NCBI GenBank assembly: GCA_031261525.1
Contig: JAISJM010000041.1
Location: forward strand, 1-45,963
DNA: 45,963 bases
From: Eubacteriales Family XIII. Incertae Sedis bacterium
Lineage (GTDB): Bacteria; Bacillota; Clostridia; Peptostreptococcales; Anaerovoracaceae
Direction of reading: 5' to 3'
Below are positions 1 through 10,900 of this stretch, piece after piece. A model generated the notes under the pieces. It did not search any database. It saw nothing but the letters and a program-made list of their open reading frames with translations, and had not been told where the DNA came from. Each line of letters opens with the position of its first letter. The first letter of the stretch is position 1. Position numbers and translations under genes: made by a program.

Positions 1-371
1 GCTTCGATATGTTTCTTGCCATCATATGCCTTAAAAAGTTTTAGTTCGATACCATCTCCGACATATCTCTCAAAATGTGCATCTTTCACAAGTTCCCGAT
101 CAAGACCTGGGGAACTGACTTCGAGATAATACATATCTCCCCCGACGACATCATCGTCGTCAAGTCGTTCACTGAGGTAGCGACTCACAAGCTCACAATC
201 ATCCGTACTGATACCACCTGCTGTCAGATCTAACTTTTCAATAAATACTCTTAAAAACCGATCTTTGCCTTCTTTTGTAAGTGTCACGTGATATAATTCG
301 TAACCATGCTCACATAGAAATTCCGACAGTAATGCATCTATTCTGTCGTAAATTGATACCTTCTTCGCCAT
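1..371 (-). CDS. rimP: Ribosome maturation factor RimP (partial, C-terminus outside window)
   Basis: RimP helps assemble the 30S ribosomal subunit in the cytoplasm. The visible 123 codons begin MAKKVSIYDRIDALLSEFL and contain the family hallmark LEVSSPGLDREL near residues 85-96, followed by the start of the C-terminal SH3-like domain (FERYVGDGIELKLF). The ATG at 371 has a good ribosome binding site (GGAG, 5 nt spacing). The gene is cut by the left edge of the window, so roughly the last fifth is missing. In Firmicutes rimP usually heads the nusA-infB cluster downstream of ispG and polC. Here its upstream neighbour is a surface-protein operon ending in a terminator, so it probably has its own promoter. 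The identification rests on the conserved motif and is secure. Confidence 0.93.
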   Translation of the reverse strand, partial: MAKKVSIYDRIDALLSEFLCEHGYELYHVTLTKEGKDRFLRVFIEKLDLTAGGISTDDCELVSRYLSERLDDDDVVGGDMYYLEVSSPGLDRELVKDAHFERYVGDGIELKLFKAYDGKKHIE

Positions 372-409
372 AATTTCTCCGCATTCTTATCGTTCAGAAT
401 ACATTTTTT

Positions 410-448
410 CTAATTACAAAAGTAAAGAGCGGGTTGACCGCTCTTTAC
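410..448 (-). terminator. Rho-independent terminator after the second surface operon
   Basis: An 11-bp perfect stem (422-432 paired with 438-448, 5-nt loop) built on AAAGAGCGG is followed on the minus strand by TTTTGTAATTAGAAAAAA. It lies 60 nt past the stop of the three-TM protein gene and before rimP, so it separates the surface operon from the housekeeping cluster. Confidence 0.85.
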
Positions 449-506
449 ACAATACCGTATTAACTTGTTATATAGTACCATATTGTTTCATAAATTGCAA
501 CAGTTT

Positions 507-1901
507 CTATGCAATCGCCTCAGGCGACTCTGAGTCTCCACTTACTTTGTAAGCAACCAACGCAACGATGACCTCAGCAAGAACGAATACTGCGCTTAGA
601 ATGGTCCATCCATCCGTCATCACCATTGGATTACTGATATCCTGTGTCGCAAAGAAAAGGATGACATTGGCTACCGCAAGTATAATGGTGAAAGCTGCCA
701 TAATTGTAATAAGGGAAAGGCTTGTTCCAGAAAGTTTACGGTCTGATTCTGTAGAATTTTCAAGTGAAGAAGGCTCCTTTTTATTTCTGATCACGATGCC
801 GACAATTGCAATGACTGCGGCAATTCCACCGAATACAGCAAACAATAAATTGAATAGCGCCCATGTATTACCTGCAGTTGGAGATGGCACAAGAGGTATT
901 TCTGGTTCCTCAATCAATACACTATCGTCAGCGTCATCGTCTCCTGCTGTTAGAGGAACGTCTTCATCAGGTATTGCTACTACGGGTGCGCCTGCGCCAC
1001 CACCTGGAGCGGCTGCGCCTGGAGCTGGTGCAACAGGTACTACAACTGGAGCGGGAGCAGCAGGTGTCGCTGTCGTTCCTGGCGTAGTAGGTGTTCCGCC
1101 ACCTGGATAAGTAGTACCAGCAGGGAGATCAACCAATTCATAGACCGCTTGTATGATATAGCTGTCTACGTCTTCGGAAGTCTTTGTTCCATAGCTCTGT
1201 GTTGCTTCAAAATACCCAGCTTGTGCATAAGTCTCCAGCCCTCGGTATACAGTCTCTGCTGTATAGCCTAAAGGTAGACCATTTGCATCGTCCGTAGATA
1301 CATCGAACTTCGCACCAGCAATCTTTAGTGTAACCAACTGTGGTACGCCAACACCATCGGCAACCTTACCATCGTTATCAAAAGAAATAGGAATCAAATT
1401 GCCATCAGCATCTATTGCGGTGCTGACTTCAAAATCAGCTTCTTGCGGAAGCGCATCGACATCATTCCATGAGACTTCGTCATATGTCACAAATTTGTCT
1501 ACTTCTCTATCCATCTCAACTGGAATTGGCTTCACAACGAGACCTTCGGTATTTAGTAGTTCATTAATTTGATCTTGTGTCATGATGCCATCAATCTTGA
1601 AATTGTAATTTCGATTGACTGGAAGTGTCCTTGCAAGAACTGGCTCTGCCTCTTGGATCAGATTATAGTTTCTGCCAAATCTTGAAATTGTTTGTGGTAC
1701 CTGAGGGGCATCTTGCCCCTCAATGTAACCATACTCTACTGTTAAATTGTACTCTGCTGGTGCCGCACTGACATCAAATGTCTGTGGTGCGATAAATGGC
1801 ACAATACCGAATCCCAGAATCACTGCCATCATGGTCACTAGGATGATTTTCAATGCACGATAATTAGAATGTGCGATTCTTTTCATTATAATAGCGTTCA
1901 T
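507..1901 (-). CDS. Three-TM secreted-domain partner of the giant vWA adhesin
   Basis: I do not recognise the family. This 464-aa protein has an N-terminal signal segment (hydrophobic residues ~18-38, likely cut near VSAAPAEY). A ~220-residue extracellular domain follows, starting YNLTVEYGYIEGQ and ending YELVDLPAGTTYPGGGTP. Next come a Pro/Ala/Gly-rich stalk (~270-345) and three membrane helices at ~347-372, 395-419 and 432-453. This topology puts the folded domain outside and a short C-tail inside. It is clearly paralogous to the protein at 11361-12728 (shared SRFGRNYNLI, IDGIMTQD, LPLGYTAE.VYRGLETYAQAGYFE). The ATG at 1901 lies 1 nt after the adhesin stop, with AGGAGG inside the upstream gene, so translation is probably coupled. 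The context suggests it anchors, assembles or signals for the adhesin; that role is inference. Confidence 0.7.
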   Translation of the reverse strand: MNAIIMKRIAHSNYRALKIILVTMMAVILGFGIVPFIAPQTFDVSAAPAEYNLTVEYGYIEGQDAPQVPQTISRFGRNYNLIQEAEPVLARTLPVNRNYNFKIDGIMTQDQINELLNTEGLVVKPIPVEMDREVDKFVTYDEVSWNDVDALPQEADFEVSTAIDADGNLIPISFDNDGKVADGVGVPQLVTLKIAGAKFDVSTDDANGLPLGYTAETVYRGLETYAQAGYFEATQSYGTKTSEDVDSYIIQAVYELVDLPAGTTYPGGGTPTTPGTTATPAAPAPVVVPVAPAPGAAAPGGGAGAPVVAIPDEDVPLTAGDDDADDSVLIEEPEIPLVPSPTAGNTWALFNLLFAVFGGIAAVIAIVGIVIRNKKEPSSLENSTESDRKLSGTSLSLITIMAAFTIILAVANVILFFATQDISNPMVMTDGWTILSAVFVLAEVIVALVAYKVSGDSESPEAIA

Positions 1902-1902
1902 A

Positions 1903-4900
1903 TTATCGCACCTCCTTTCCTGTGTCTAAATCAATTGCAGCGTCATCATCTTGCCTTTTTCTCATCTTAATTGCAATGATAATCAAGATTGTCATACAAG
2001 CAAATGCCATTGCTCCTGTTAGAATCCAAACCATCTTCTGCATATCATCACCCGTCTTAGGCGAAGGTGCTGATGTCGTAGTTGGTACTGGTGGCTCCTC
2101 AAGTCTTACGATTGGAGGTGTCACTTCTCTTGGTGGCTCTATGCCACGTTGTATTGGTGTGATATCTCCAAGTGGATCTAATTCACCAGGTGTCGTTGTC
2201 GGTTCTTCGTTTGTTTCAGGAGGTGTAAGTTCTGGAACAGCTGCAAATGTCTCAATCGTACGTGTGACAACAGCATCTTGATCCTGATCTACGAGTACTT
2301 CAAACACATCATTACGGAGGACATGTAACGCGCCTCTTGCAGTTGCAGCTGCGACAATATCTTCACCCTGCATCTCTTTTTGTGCCCTTACAAAGTATGT
2401 TGCTGGGAGCAATTCTGCATCGGCTAAGCTATTGCCTTGTCCATCGACTCTATCCGATGTTGGCGTCCAATCAACTTCAACGCCAGAACCCTCTGCAAGT
2501 AATGCAACCTTACCAGCTCTTCTTACGACCTTACCAACAGCATTTTCACCATCAGTTGCAAATGGTTCAACTGGAGCAACTTCTTCCGATCCTGTAATTG
2601 GTGTGATGAGGGATGCATTGTCTGATTCAAGATTATCTAAATCAAGATTACCATCATCGCCTCTGTACTCACCATTAATCGATACGTCGGAACTGTTCTT
2701 TGATGTGAATCCTTCGAGCACTGCGCCGTATTCAAATCTGAGCCCAGTGAGATACTCGCCGTCTTCCAATCCAAGTGTATCTACTGTGAGTAGTGTCTTT
2801 GTTGTTGCATCTAGACCAGCTACCCAAAGCTTGTAACCTGTGTTTGGATATGCACCATCTGTGTTGTTCTCTACATCATCCGCTGCATAAATCACATCAT
2901 CTTCTGTATTGCTTGTCTTGTACCATACGTTGAATAATCCATCAATATCGCCCCATACTTGTGGTGTATAGAGTGCGTAGACATCGATCTGACCTGCGCG
3001 TACAGCCTCGAGATTATCTTCATAAATGAACTCGTCTAGGTCTGTATTTGAGGTATTTCTAAAGTCTACTTCATAACGATAGTTCTCTGTTCCAACGTTG
3101 TTATATTCTTCCTTATCTGCCAAGCTCTGGTAAGCTGCGGAAGTACGTCTAATGGTATCCTTATCAACTTCTACACCGATTTCGATATCCTCGTAGGTAT
3201 TGGTAACGGTGATATCTGTTGTCTCCTCCGATAGAACAATTACATTGTCAGAAGAATAGGTTGCTGTGTAATGTGCCCCAGCCTCTTCGACAACTGTGAT
3301 AGCAGTACCAGACGGAATGTTTGTAACGGTAGCGCCTGTTTCAACAGATATTGTCAATGTTGTCGCGTCTTCTATATCTCCAACTGCAGTCCACTGATTT
3401 TCAAAATCGACTTGTGCATATTGTCCATCAGCTGGATCTCCAACACTCAATATAACGTCATATGTTGTTTGATCATAGATGCCCCAAGCATCCGTATCGC
3501 CTATAACTTCCTTCAATATATGAAGGCTACCTGTTGGTTCAACATATGTGTTGATAAATTCAGGTGCTTCTTGCGGATAAGTAACAGTTGCTACGAGAGC
3601 TCCTTCACCATTGTCTACTACTGTAACAGTTGCTGTAAATGTTGCTGAATCTGTAGTCCAACCATGTCCACCTTCGGAGAGTTCTTTGATGGTATATGTG
3701 TGCGTTCCAGCCATTGTATAAGTGATTTCTGGGAATGCAATATTACCATCTGCATCGTTTGTTGCAATTCTTAATGGAATTACAGCATCATTATCTGTAA
3801 ATAATCCAAATTGGAACTGTCCATCTGAAAGTTCTTTTCCCTCTGCAATCTTGTATGCATTGATGATTGCAGATGTACTTGATACGCTATAATTATTTAC
3901 AAATTCAGGCGCTCCGCCTAGATATGCAACAGTTGAAATTAGTTGACCAAGTCCATTATCGACAACAAGAACAGTGGCTGTAAATGTTGACGAATCGGTA
4001 CTCCAACCACTTCCGTCTGTCGAAAGTTCTCTAATGGTGTAAGTTGTTGTTCCCGTTGTTGTATAAGTAATCTCTGGGAATACGATATTGCCAGCTGCAT
4101 CATTTGTCGCTGTTCTGAATGGAATTACAGCATCATCAGCTGTGAATAATCCAAACTGGAACTGTCCATTGGCAAGGTCTTTACCTATTGCACTCTTCGA
4201 TGCCGTAATGATTGCAGATGTACTTGTTGTACTGTAACTATTGACAAATTCACGTGTATCATCTGAATAGTCAACAGTTGCTACGAGTGCACCAAGTCCA
4301 TTATCTGATACGGTAACAGTCGCTGTGTAGGAGGCAGAATCTGTACTCCAACCATTTCCACCAAGTGAGATTTCTCTGATTGTGTAAGTTTCACTTCCCG
4401 TTGTTGTATAAGTAATCTCTGGGAACACGATATTGCCATCTGCATCATTTGTCGCTGTTCTGAATGGAATTACAGCATCATCAGCTGTGAATAATCCAAA
4501 CTGGAACTGTCCAGCGGTAAGGTCTTTACCTATCGTACTCTTCAATGCCGTGATAATTGCTGATGTACTTGTTGTACTGTAGTTATTGACAAATGAAGGT
4601 GTTCCATCAGGATATGCAATGGTTGCGTCAAGTTCTCCATCACCTAAATCCGATACGGTAACAACTGCTCTATATGGCGTTGAATCCGTACTCCAACCAT
4701 CGCCACCAATAGAAAGCTCCTTAATCGTGTATGTAATCGTTCCCGTTGTCGTATAGACAATCTCTGGGAATACGATATTGCCCGCTGCATCATTACGAAC
4801 CGTGTAAGTTGGCGTAGTAGTATCAGTTGTTGTAAACAATCCAAACTCAAACTGTCCAGCGGTAAGATCTTTGCCTATTGCACTCTTCGATGCTCTGATG

Positions 4901-7900
4901 ATTGCAGACGTTGTTGTAGTGTCATAAGTATTCTTAACAATGATGACACTTTCGCCACTGAGAATAGAGTCAATTGGATTTCCGACGGAATCTAGATATC
5001 CAGCTGTATAATGCTCACCACCATCTTCAATTATCACGAGTTCAAGATTCTGCGGAAGGTCATGAATCTCCGCTCTAACATCTTGAGAAAATGCAACTTT
5101 ATCTGCTGCAACTGCAGATGTTGTGCTTCCTTGATAAGTATAATAGGTTGCACCTGAATCTGAATCTAATTCTGTTGGTGTGTCTTCTGTAAATGTCAAG
5201 AATTGTCCATCAAATGCACCACCAGAAATCTGTACTTTCGCATTGAAGATTGATCCCGACGTGACGCCCCATGCACCGTAAGGTCCAGCAAAAGCTTTTT
5301 CAATGTAGATTGCAGCATTTTCGATATCTTCATTTGTAACGTAAACTGCAGCAACTGCAGCCGATGGACTATCATTGGAGATTGTAACACCGCCATCTAG
5401 TTTGTATACGTTGACTGCCGAATCTGTCCATGCGTTACCGAGAACAGATGGACCTGTCGTTACAGACGACCAATCATCGTCACCTGTTGGTGCATATTTA
5501 ACTTGTGTGACTTCATATAAATCATAGGTACCATAATCCAGTGATTCACCAAGTGTAATTACATCACCAACATTATTTGCTGTAATCGCTACTTGCGTAA
5601 CCAATGTACCATTAGAGGCTACGAGATAGAATAGCGAACCAATTGCGCCTGTACCGTCTTCGTCAACGCCAACCTTTTGAACTGTGATTACACCATTTGG
5701 TGCGTAGTTGTTCGTTACCGTTGCATCGACTGCACCATCATATATAACAGTAATTCCAGTTGCAGAAGTCGTAACATCTGCTGTATATGGCTGATCTGTA
5801 TCAACTTCATGTACTGTAATTGCCGTACCTGATGGAATATTGCCAACAGTAACGGTCTCATTGCTGTAGATTATGATCGGTGTTGCAATACCTGTTGCCG
5901 TCGTACCAACCCATGTCCAGTCATAGTTATCATATGCACTTCCTTGAGCAAGTGTTACGTTCTCCCCATCTGCTGTTAGGAAAGCGCTAAATGTTGTTGT
6001 AACATCTGAGCCGTATGCGCCAGCGTTCTCGCCAAGGTTCTTGATGATATTCAAGTCACCTGTTGGGATTTCGTAATCGTTGGTTACGATTGCGGTATCT
6101 GTCGTATTGGTATTGACTGTTGCATAGTCAGTATCGCCATCACTATATACATAAGATGCGTTCCAGATACCAGCGTCGACATCTTCAATGACAACAAGAC
6201 TTAGACCATTTGGCAAGCCAGTGATTGTCGCGCTATCATCTTCTGCAAATGTCACTTTTGATGCAAGTGCGGAATCTGTCGTGCTACCACTGTATGCATA
6301 GGTATTTGATCCTGAAACCTGATCAAATGTGAGGTATTCACCTGCAAATGCACCATTTGTAATCTGTACAACTGCAGAGAATGTTGTTGTGCTGTCGACA
6401 CTCCATAAATCTGCATTTTCGCCAAGAACTTTTTCAATGACCAATCTTGCATTGCTGATGTATTCATTTGTAACCGTAATCTGTGGTGAGAGCTGCGTCT
6501 GTGTATTTGCTACTTCGATACCACTTGTAAGTTTGAATACATTTGTCTTTGATGTACCATCAATAATTGCAGCGATTGCGACTGGTACATTGGTTGTTGC
6601 TACAGATTCCCAACCACTTGTAACTGGTGCGAAATCAACTGTTGTCGCCTCATATAAGTCATAATTTCCGTATGCAAGATACTCTGCCAACAATACAGGA
6701 TTTACTAATCCAGTCACGATTGGCGTTCCTGTGCCGTTCACGATATTGCCATTTTTCACTAAGAAGAATATTGTATCATTTCTTCCTTCACCTAGCTTAT
6801 TGACATATACGGAACCTGCTGGTAGATAATCATTCGTTACAGTTACATCAATTGTTTCATTGTATACGATAACATTGGAGGAGGATGAATAAGATGCTTC
6901 GTAAAGCGGATTGCTATCATCTTCTACAATTGTAATCGCTGTACCTGATGGAATCTGACCAACTGTTACGGCATGACCGCTTGAAATCTCAATCTGTGTT
7001 GCTGCAGCTGTTGTTGTCTCGCCATCCCATGTCCAGTCATATCCATTTGCTGAAGTTCCTGGAGTAAGTGCAACACCCTTTGTACCATTTTCAGTTGTAA
7101 GGATTGCACTGAATGTTGTATCTGCTGTTACGCCCCAAGGTGAATAATTTGCGCCGAGCGCTTTGATTACGCTTAGATTGCCAGTTGGAACTTCGAAATC
7201 ATTGGTAATCTCAACGCCTGCATTGCTATCAGTATATACAAATACGGAATCGCCACTTGTATATTGACCATTTGCATATGCATAGGTTACGTCATAGACT
7301 GCACCATGCTCTCCAAGTGTCTCTGTAACGACAAGTTCCAGACCATTTGGAATATCCGTGATCGATACGGATGTTGCAGCGGAAAATGCTACTGTTGCAG
7401 CAAGCGCACTATCTGTAAAACCAACAAACTTATATACTGCAGGATTTGTTGCATTTTGTTCAAGTTCTAGGAATGCACCACCAGATACTTTTACTGTTGC
7501 GTGGAAGGTATCTGTATTGGTTACAGGCCACTGCTCTGCAGCGCCTGTGATTATCTTGGATATCGTCAATGTTGCATTGTCAATATCTACATTCTCTAAT
7601 TCAATGGACTTAACAGAATTCACTAAGGAGGAACCATTGATTGTTAAGTCGCCGAGATATCTAAATACGCTCAACGCTGGATCATTGATTGCCGATGCCA
7701 ATGCAGTAGGTGCACCAACGGTTGTTGTCACAGGTGCCCACAAAGCGGAATCTGATGTAGATGGTGCATATTTCTTTGCGGTGACTTCATATAGACTATA
7801 GGAACCATAATTCAAACTACCATCATGTAGATTGATATAATCTGTACTCGTTCCACCAGTAATTGGTGTTGTTCTGATTAAGCCATTGCTTGCATCAAAC

Positions 7901-10900
7901 AGATAGAATGTCGTCGATGTTCTACCGTCGCCAGTCTTCTTTGCCTTAATCACACCAGCATGATCGTACTGATTGACGATCGTAACGGTTGATGTAATAT
8001 CAAACGATATCGTGACAGCAGAACCTGATGGATACGTTGCGTGATAGCCTGTACCCGATGTCTCCGTTACTCCAATTGCTGTACCTGATGGAATCTGTGT
8101 GATGGAAGCCTTCGATGCGACACTGAATGTTACAGGTGTAGCAGCTCCAGTTGTTGTTCCAACATATTCGTAACCACCAGTTGTTGCTCTTAACTCGACA
8201 TTGCCACCATTTGATGTCAATATTGCTGTAAATGTCGTATAATCTGTTGCGCCCCATGCTGCATGATTGCCATCAGAATGGAATGACTTAATGATGTCAA
8301 GGGAACCATAAGGTACATTGAAATTATTCGTAACTGTTATGGTCTTGCCATCTTCATCCACTGCCGATGAGAGAATATATGCATATTCGTTATCGCCATC
8401 TGGGTTCGCATAAGATGGTGTAAATGTATAGATATTGCCGTTTAATCCAGTTTCTTGAACTACTAGCTGCGTATACATTGGAATTGCAGTAATCGATGCA
8501 GGACTGTTTACAGAGAACTGAATTTCAGACGCTTCTGTTACATCGACAAGCCCCTCATACACATAAGTACCATTACTTCCAGAAAGTGATAAATACTTAC
8601 CGGAATTATTGCCACCGCTAACCATTACGACTCCAGTAAAGATCGTGTCATCGCCAACGCCCCAATCTTCGGAATTGTCACCGAGTATTTTTTTAATCGT
8701 TAGCTTACCTTTTGATGTTACATATGTATTTGTTACAGTAACAAGAGATGCGACTTGATCCGCATTGACATCGGCAATAATGGTGAGTGTCTTTGCCGTA
8801 TCATCAGCACCTGCACCAGTATAGTCAATGGTTGGAACATAAGTACCATCTGTACCGAATTCTTCTACTTGAACGGTCAAGCCAGAAAGTAATTCTACAA
8901 ATTTAACAGATGCATCGGATGTGACGGTTACTAAGGCGCCATTCGTTGCAGTTGGTGTTGCAGTTGAATTCTTTGTTGCCTTATATTCGCCAGTAGTTGC
9001 GTCCTTTGCAAACTGAATATACTGACCAACTGTATAATTTAAACCACTATTTGCTTTGTCATCAACGCCACTTGCCGTTGCAATTACTTTAACTGCGATT
9101 GCATATGGTGAAGTTCCTGTTGCGCCCCACTGTGCTGCTTCGCCAGCGAGTTTTTTCTCAACTGTAAAGGAACCAACTTTACGAGCATTTGTAAAGTCTG
9201 TTGGGAATGAATTCGTGACCTGCCCCCAATGGACTTCAATTGGAATGTTCTCACTTGTTGATGGCGTCCATAAAAGTTGCTGCTCCGCCGTAAGTGTTTC
9301 ATTTAATGTATAGTTTTGACCTGATGGAAGTGTATTTTGTCCATCAAATATAGAAAGATCCGATGTCAACTTATTGAATAAGCCATTATTGTTGTCCTTA
9401 AAGAAGACAACGCCATCAACAGCGACACCGCCATTCGTTGCTTGATTTGCCGAAATCGCATCATAAGTACGTATCTCACCACTGCTAATCGTGGTAGCAT
9501 CACTTGTAGCGACAAATCTGAAACCATTTAGAAGTGCTCCAGTATCAGCATCTTTCTTGAAAAATTGAAGATCTGCTTCGAAGCCGTGAACTTCCGGTAC
9601 GTTGAAGATACCCGAACCTTGTACGTTATGAACGGTAGGGCTCGATCCCGTACTACCACTTGTATAGATCAGGTTGAAATCTAGTTTCGATGTATCAGCA
9701 AGACTTGCTTCATAAATACTTCCCTCATCAAAAGCTTCACTTAGGGTATCTAAGGTGATTGGGAATGTCTTTGTATAACTATATTTAAAACCATCCTCAT
9801 CAATCGATGTGCGTTCAGCTTCCGTTAGCTGCCACTCGAGGCTCGCTGTCGCTGGATTTGATGAATTGAAAATTGGGTCTGCCAGTGGAAGTGTAACGAG
9901 CCAAGGCTGTGCAGATACAGCTGTCATGCTTGCATATTCTTGGAATACAAGATTGAGAGATGCACCATCTGTAGCACTCTTAATATCAGAAGCATAGCTC
10001 ATACCTCGGGAAAGCTTCCCAGCATTTGCACCACCCACTGAATCGTAAGCATACTTGATTGCAAGTGTATGAATACCTGCCGTATTCAATACTTCACCAT
10101 AGGCGTTGGACTCCGTGATAAATTCCACAGCTGGATTACTTACATAACGTGCAGTTTCTGATGCAGTAATAAGTGCCGTTGAAGTAATTGTTGACGTTGC
10201 ACCAGTTCCAATTCCAGAATTTATTCGTGCAGTCGGAAGTCCATCTGTAAATACAATTGAGAATTTATTCTGACCACCTGTTGTACTATCAAAATCTGTA
10301 AAATCAACGCCAGCAGGAAGATTCTTAAATAAATTATCGGTCAATTTCAATGCCGCAGAGATGTTTGTATATCCGCCATCCTGCGTGCCACTACTTGTAA
10401 CGAGTTGACCGGGAGAATTGTTATATCGGAATTGAGTCTTCACATTGGAACTCGTCAATGCAGCAATCGCTGCAGCCTTTCCTGCGGTTGTATTGACATC
10501 GGTCCATTGTAAAATCGTTACACCCGCTTGACCATATACGACAATTGCAAGATATCTCTTACCTTGCCCTGTTGCATAATTATTGATAAAGTTTGTTGCA
10601 GCTGTTTTAAGTGTCTGAACTCGACCATTCATACTCTGTGAGAGGTCAAGGGCAAGCACAACTGCCGAGTTCGGATCGATTGACATATCTTCAATCTTTT
10701 CCTTTGTCTGCACGTCTACTTTAAGTACGAATTGATTCTCAATTCGGTTACCTTCTGCATCTCTAGCGTAATCAATCGTCTCTTTCATTCGTACAAGACC
10801 ATTTGCGCTGTCTGGGTTCACCCAATCGATATCATTATAGTCAATCTGCGCAGGATTTCCATCGACTGTGTTACCGATACCTGTTGATGGCAGACTATTT

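Noticed and set aside
568..1110. Long plus-strand open frames inside the surface genes
   Set aside because: They are shadows of Pro/Ala/Thr-rich coding sequence on the minus strand, without binding sites or recognisable domains.
10876..10896. LPSTG near the N-terminus of the giant adhesin
   Set aside because: It lies just after the signal peptide with no following helix and basic tail, so it is not a sorting signal.
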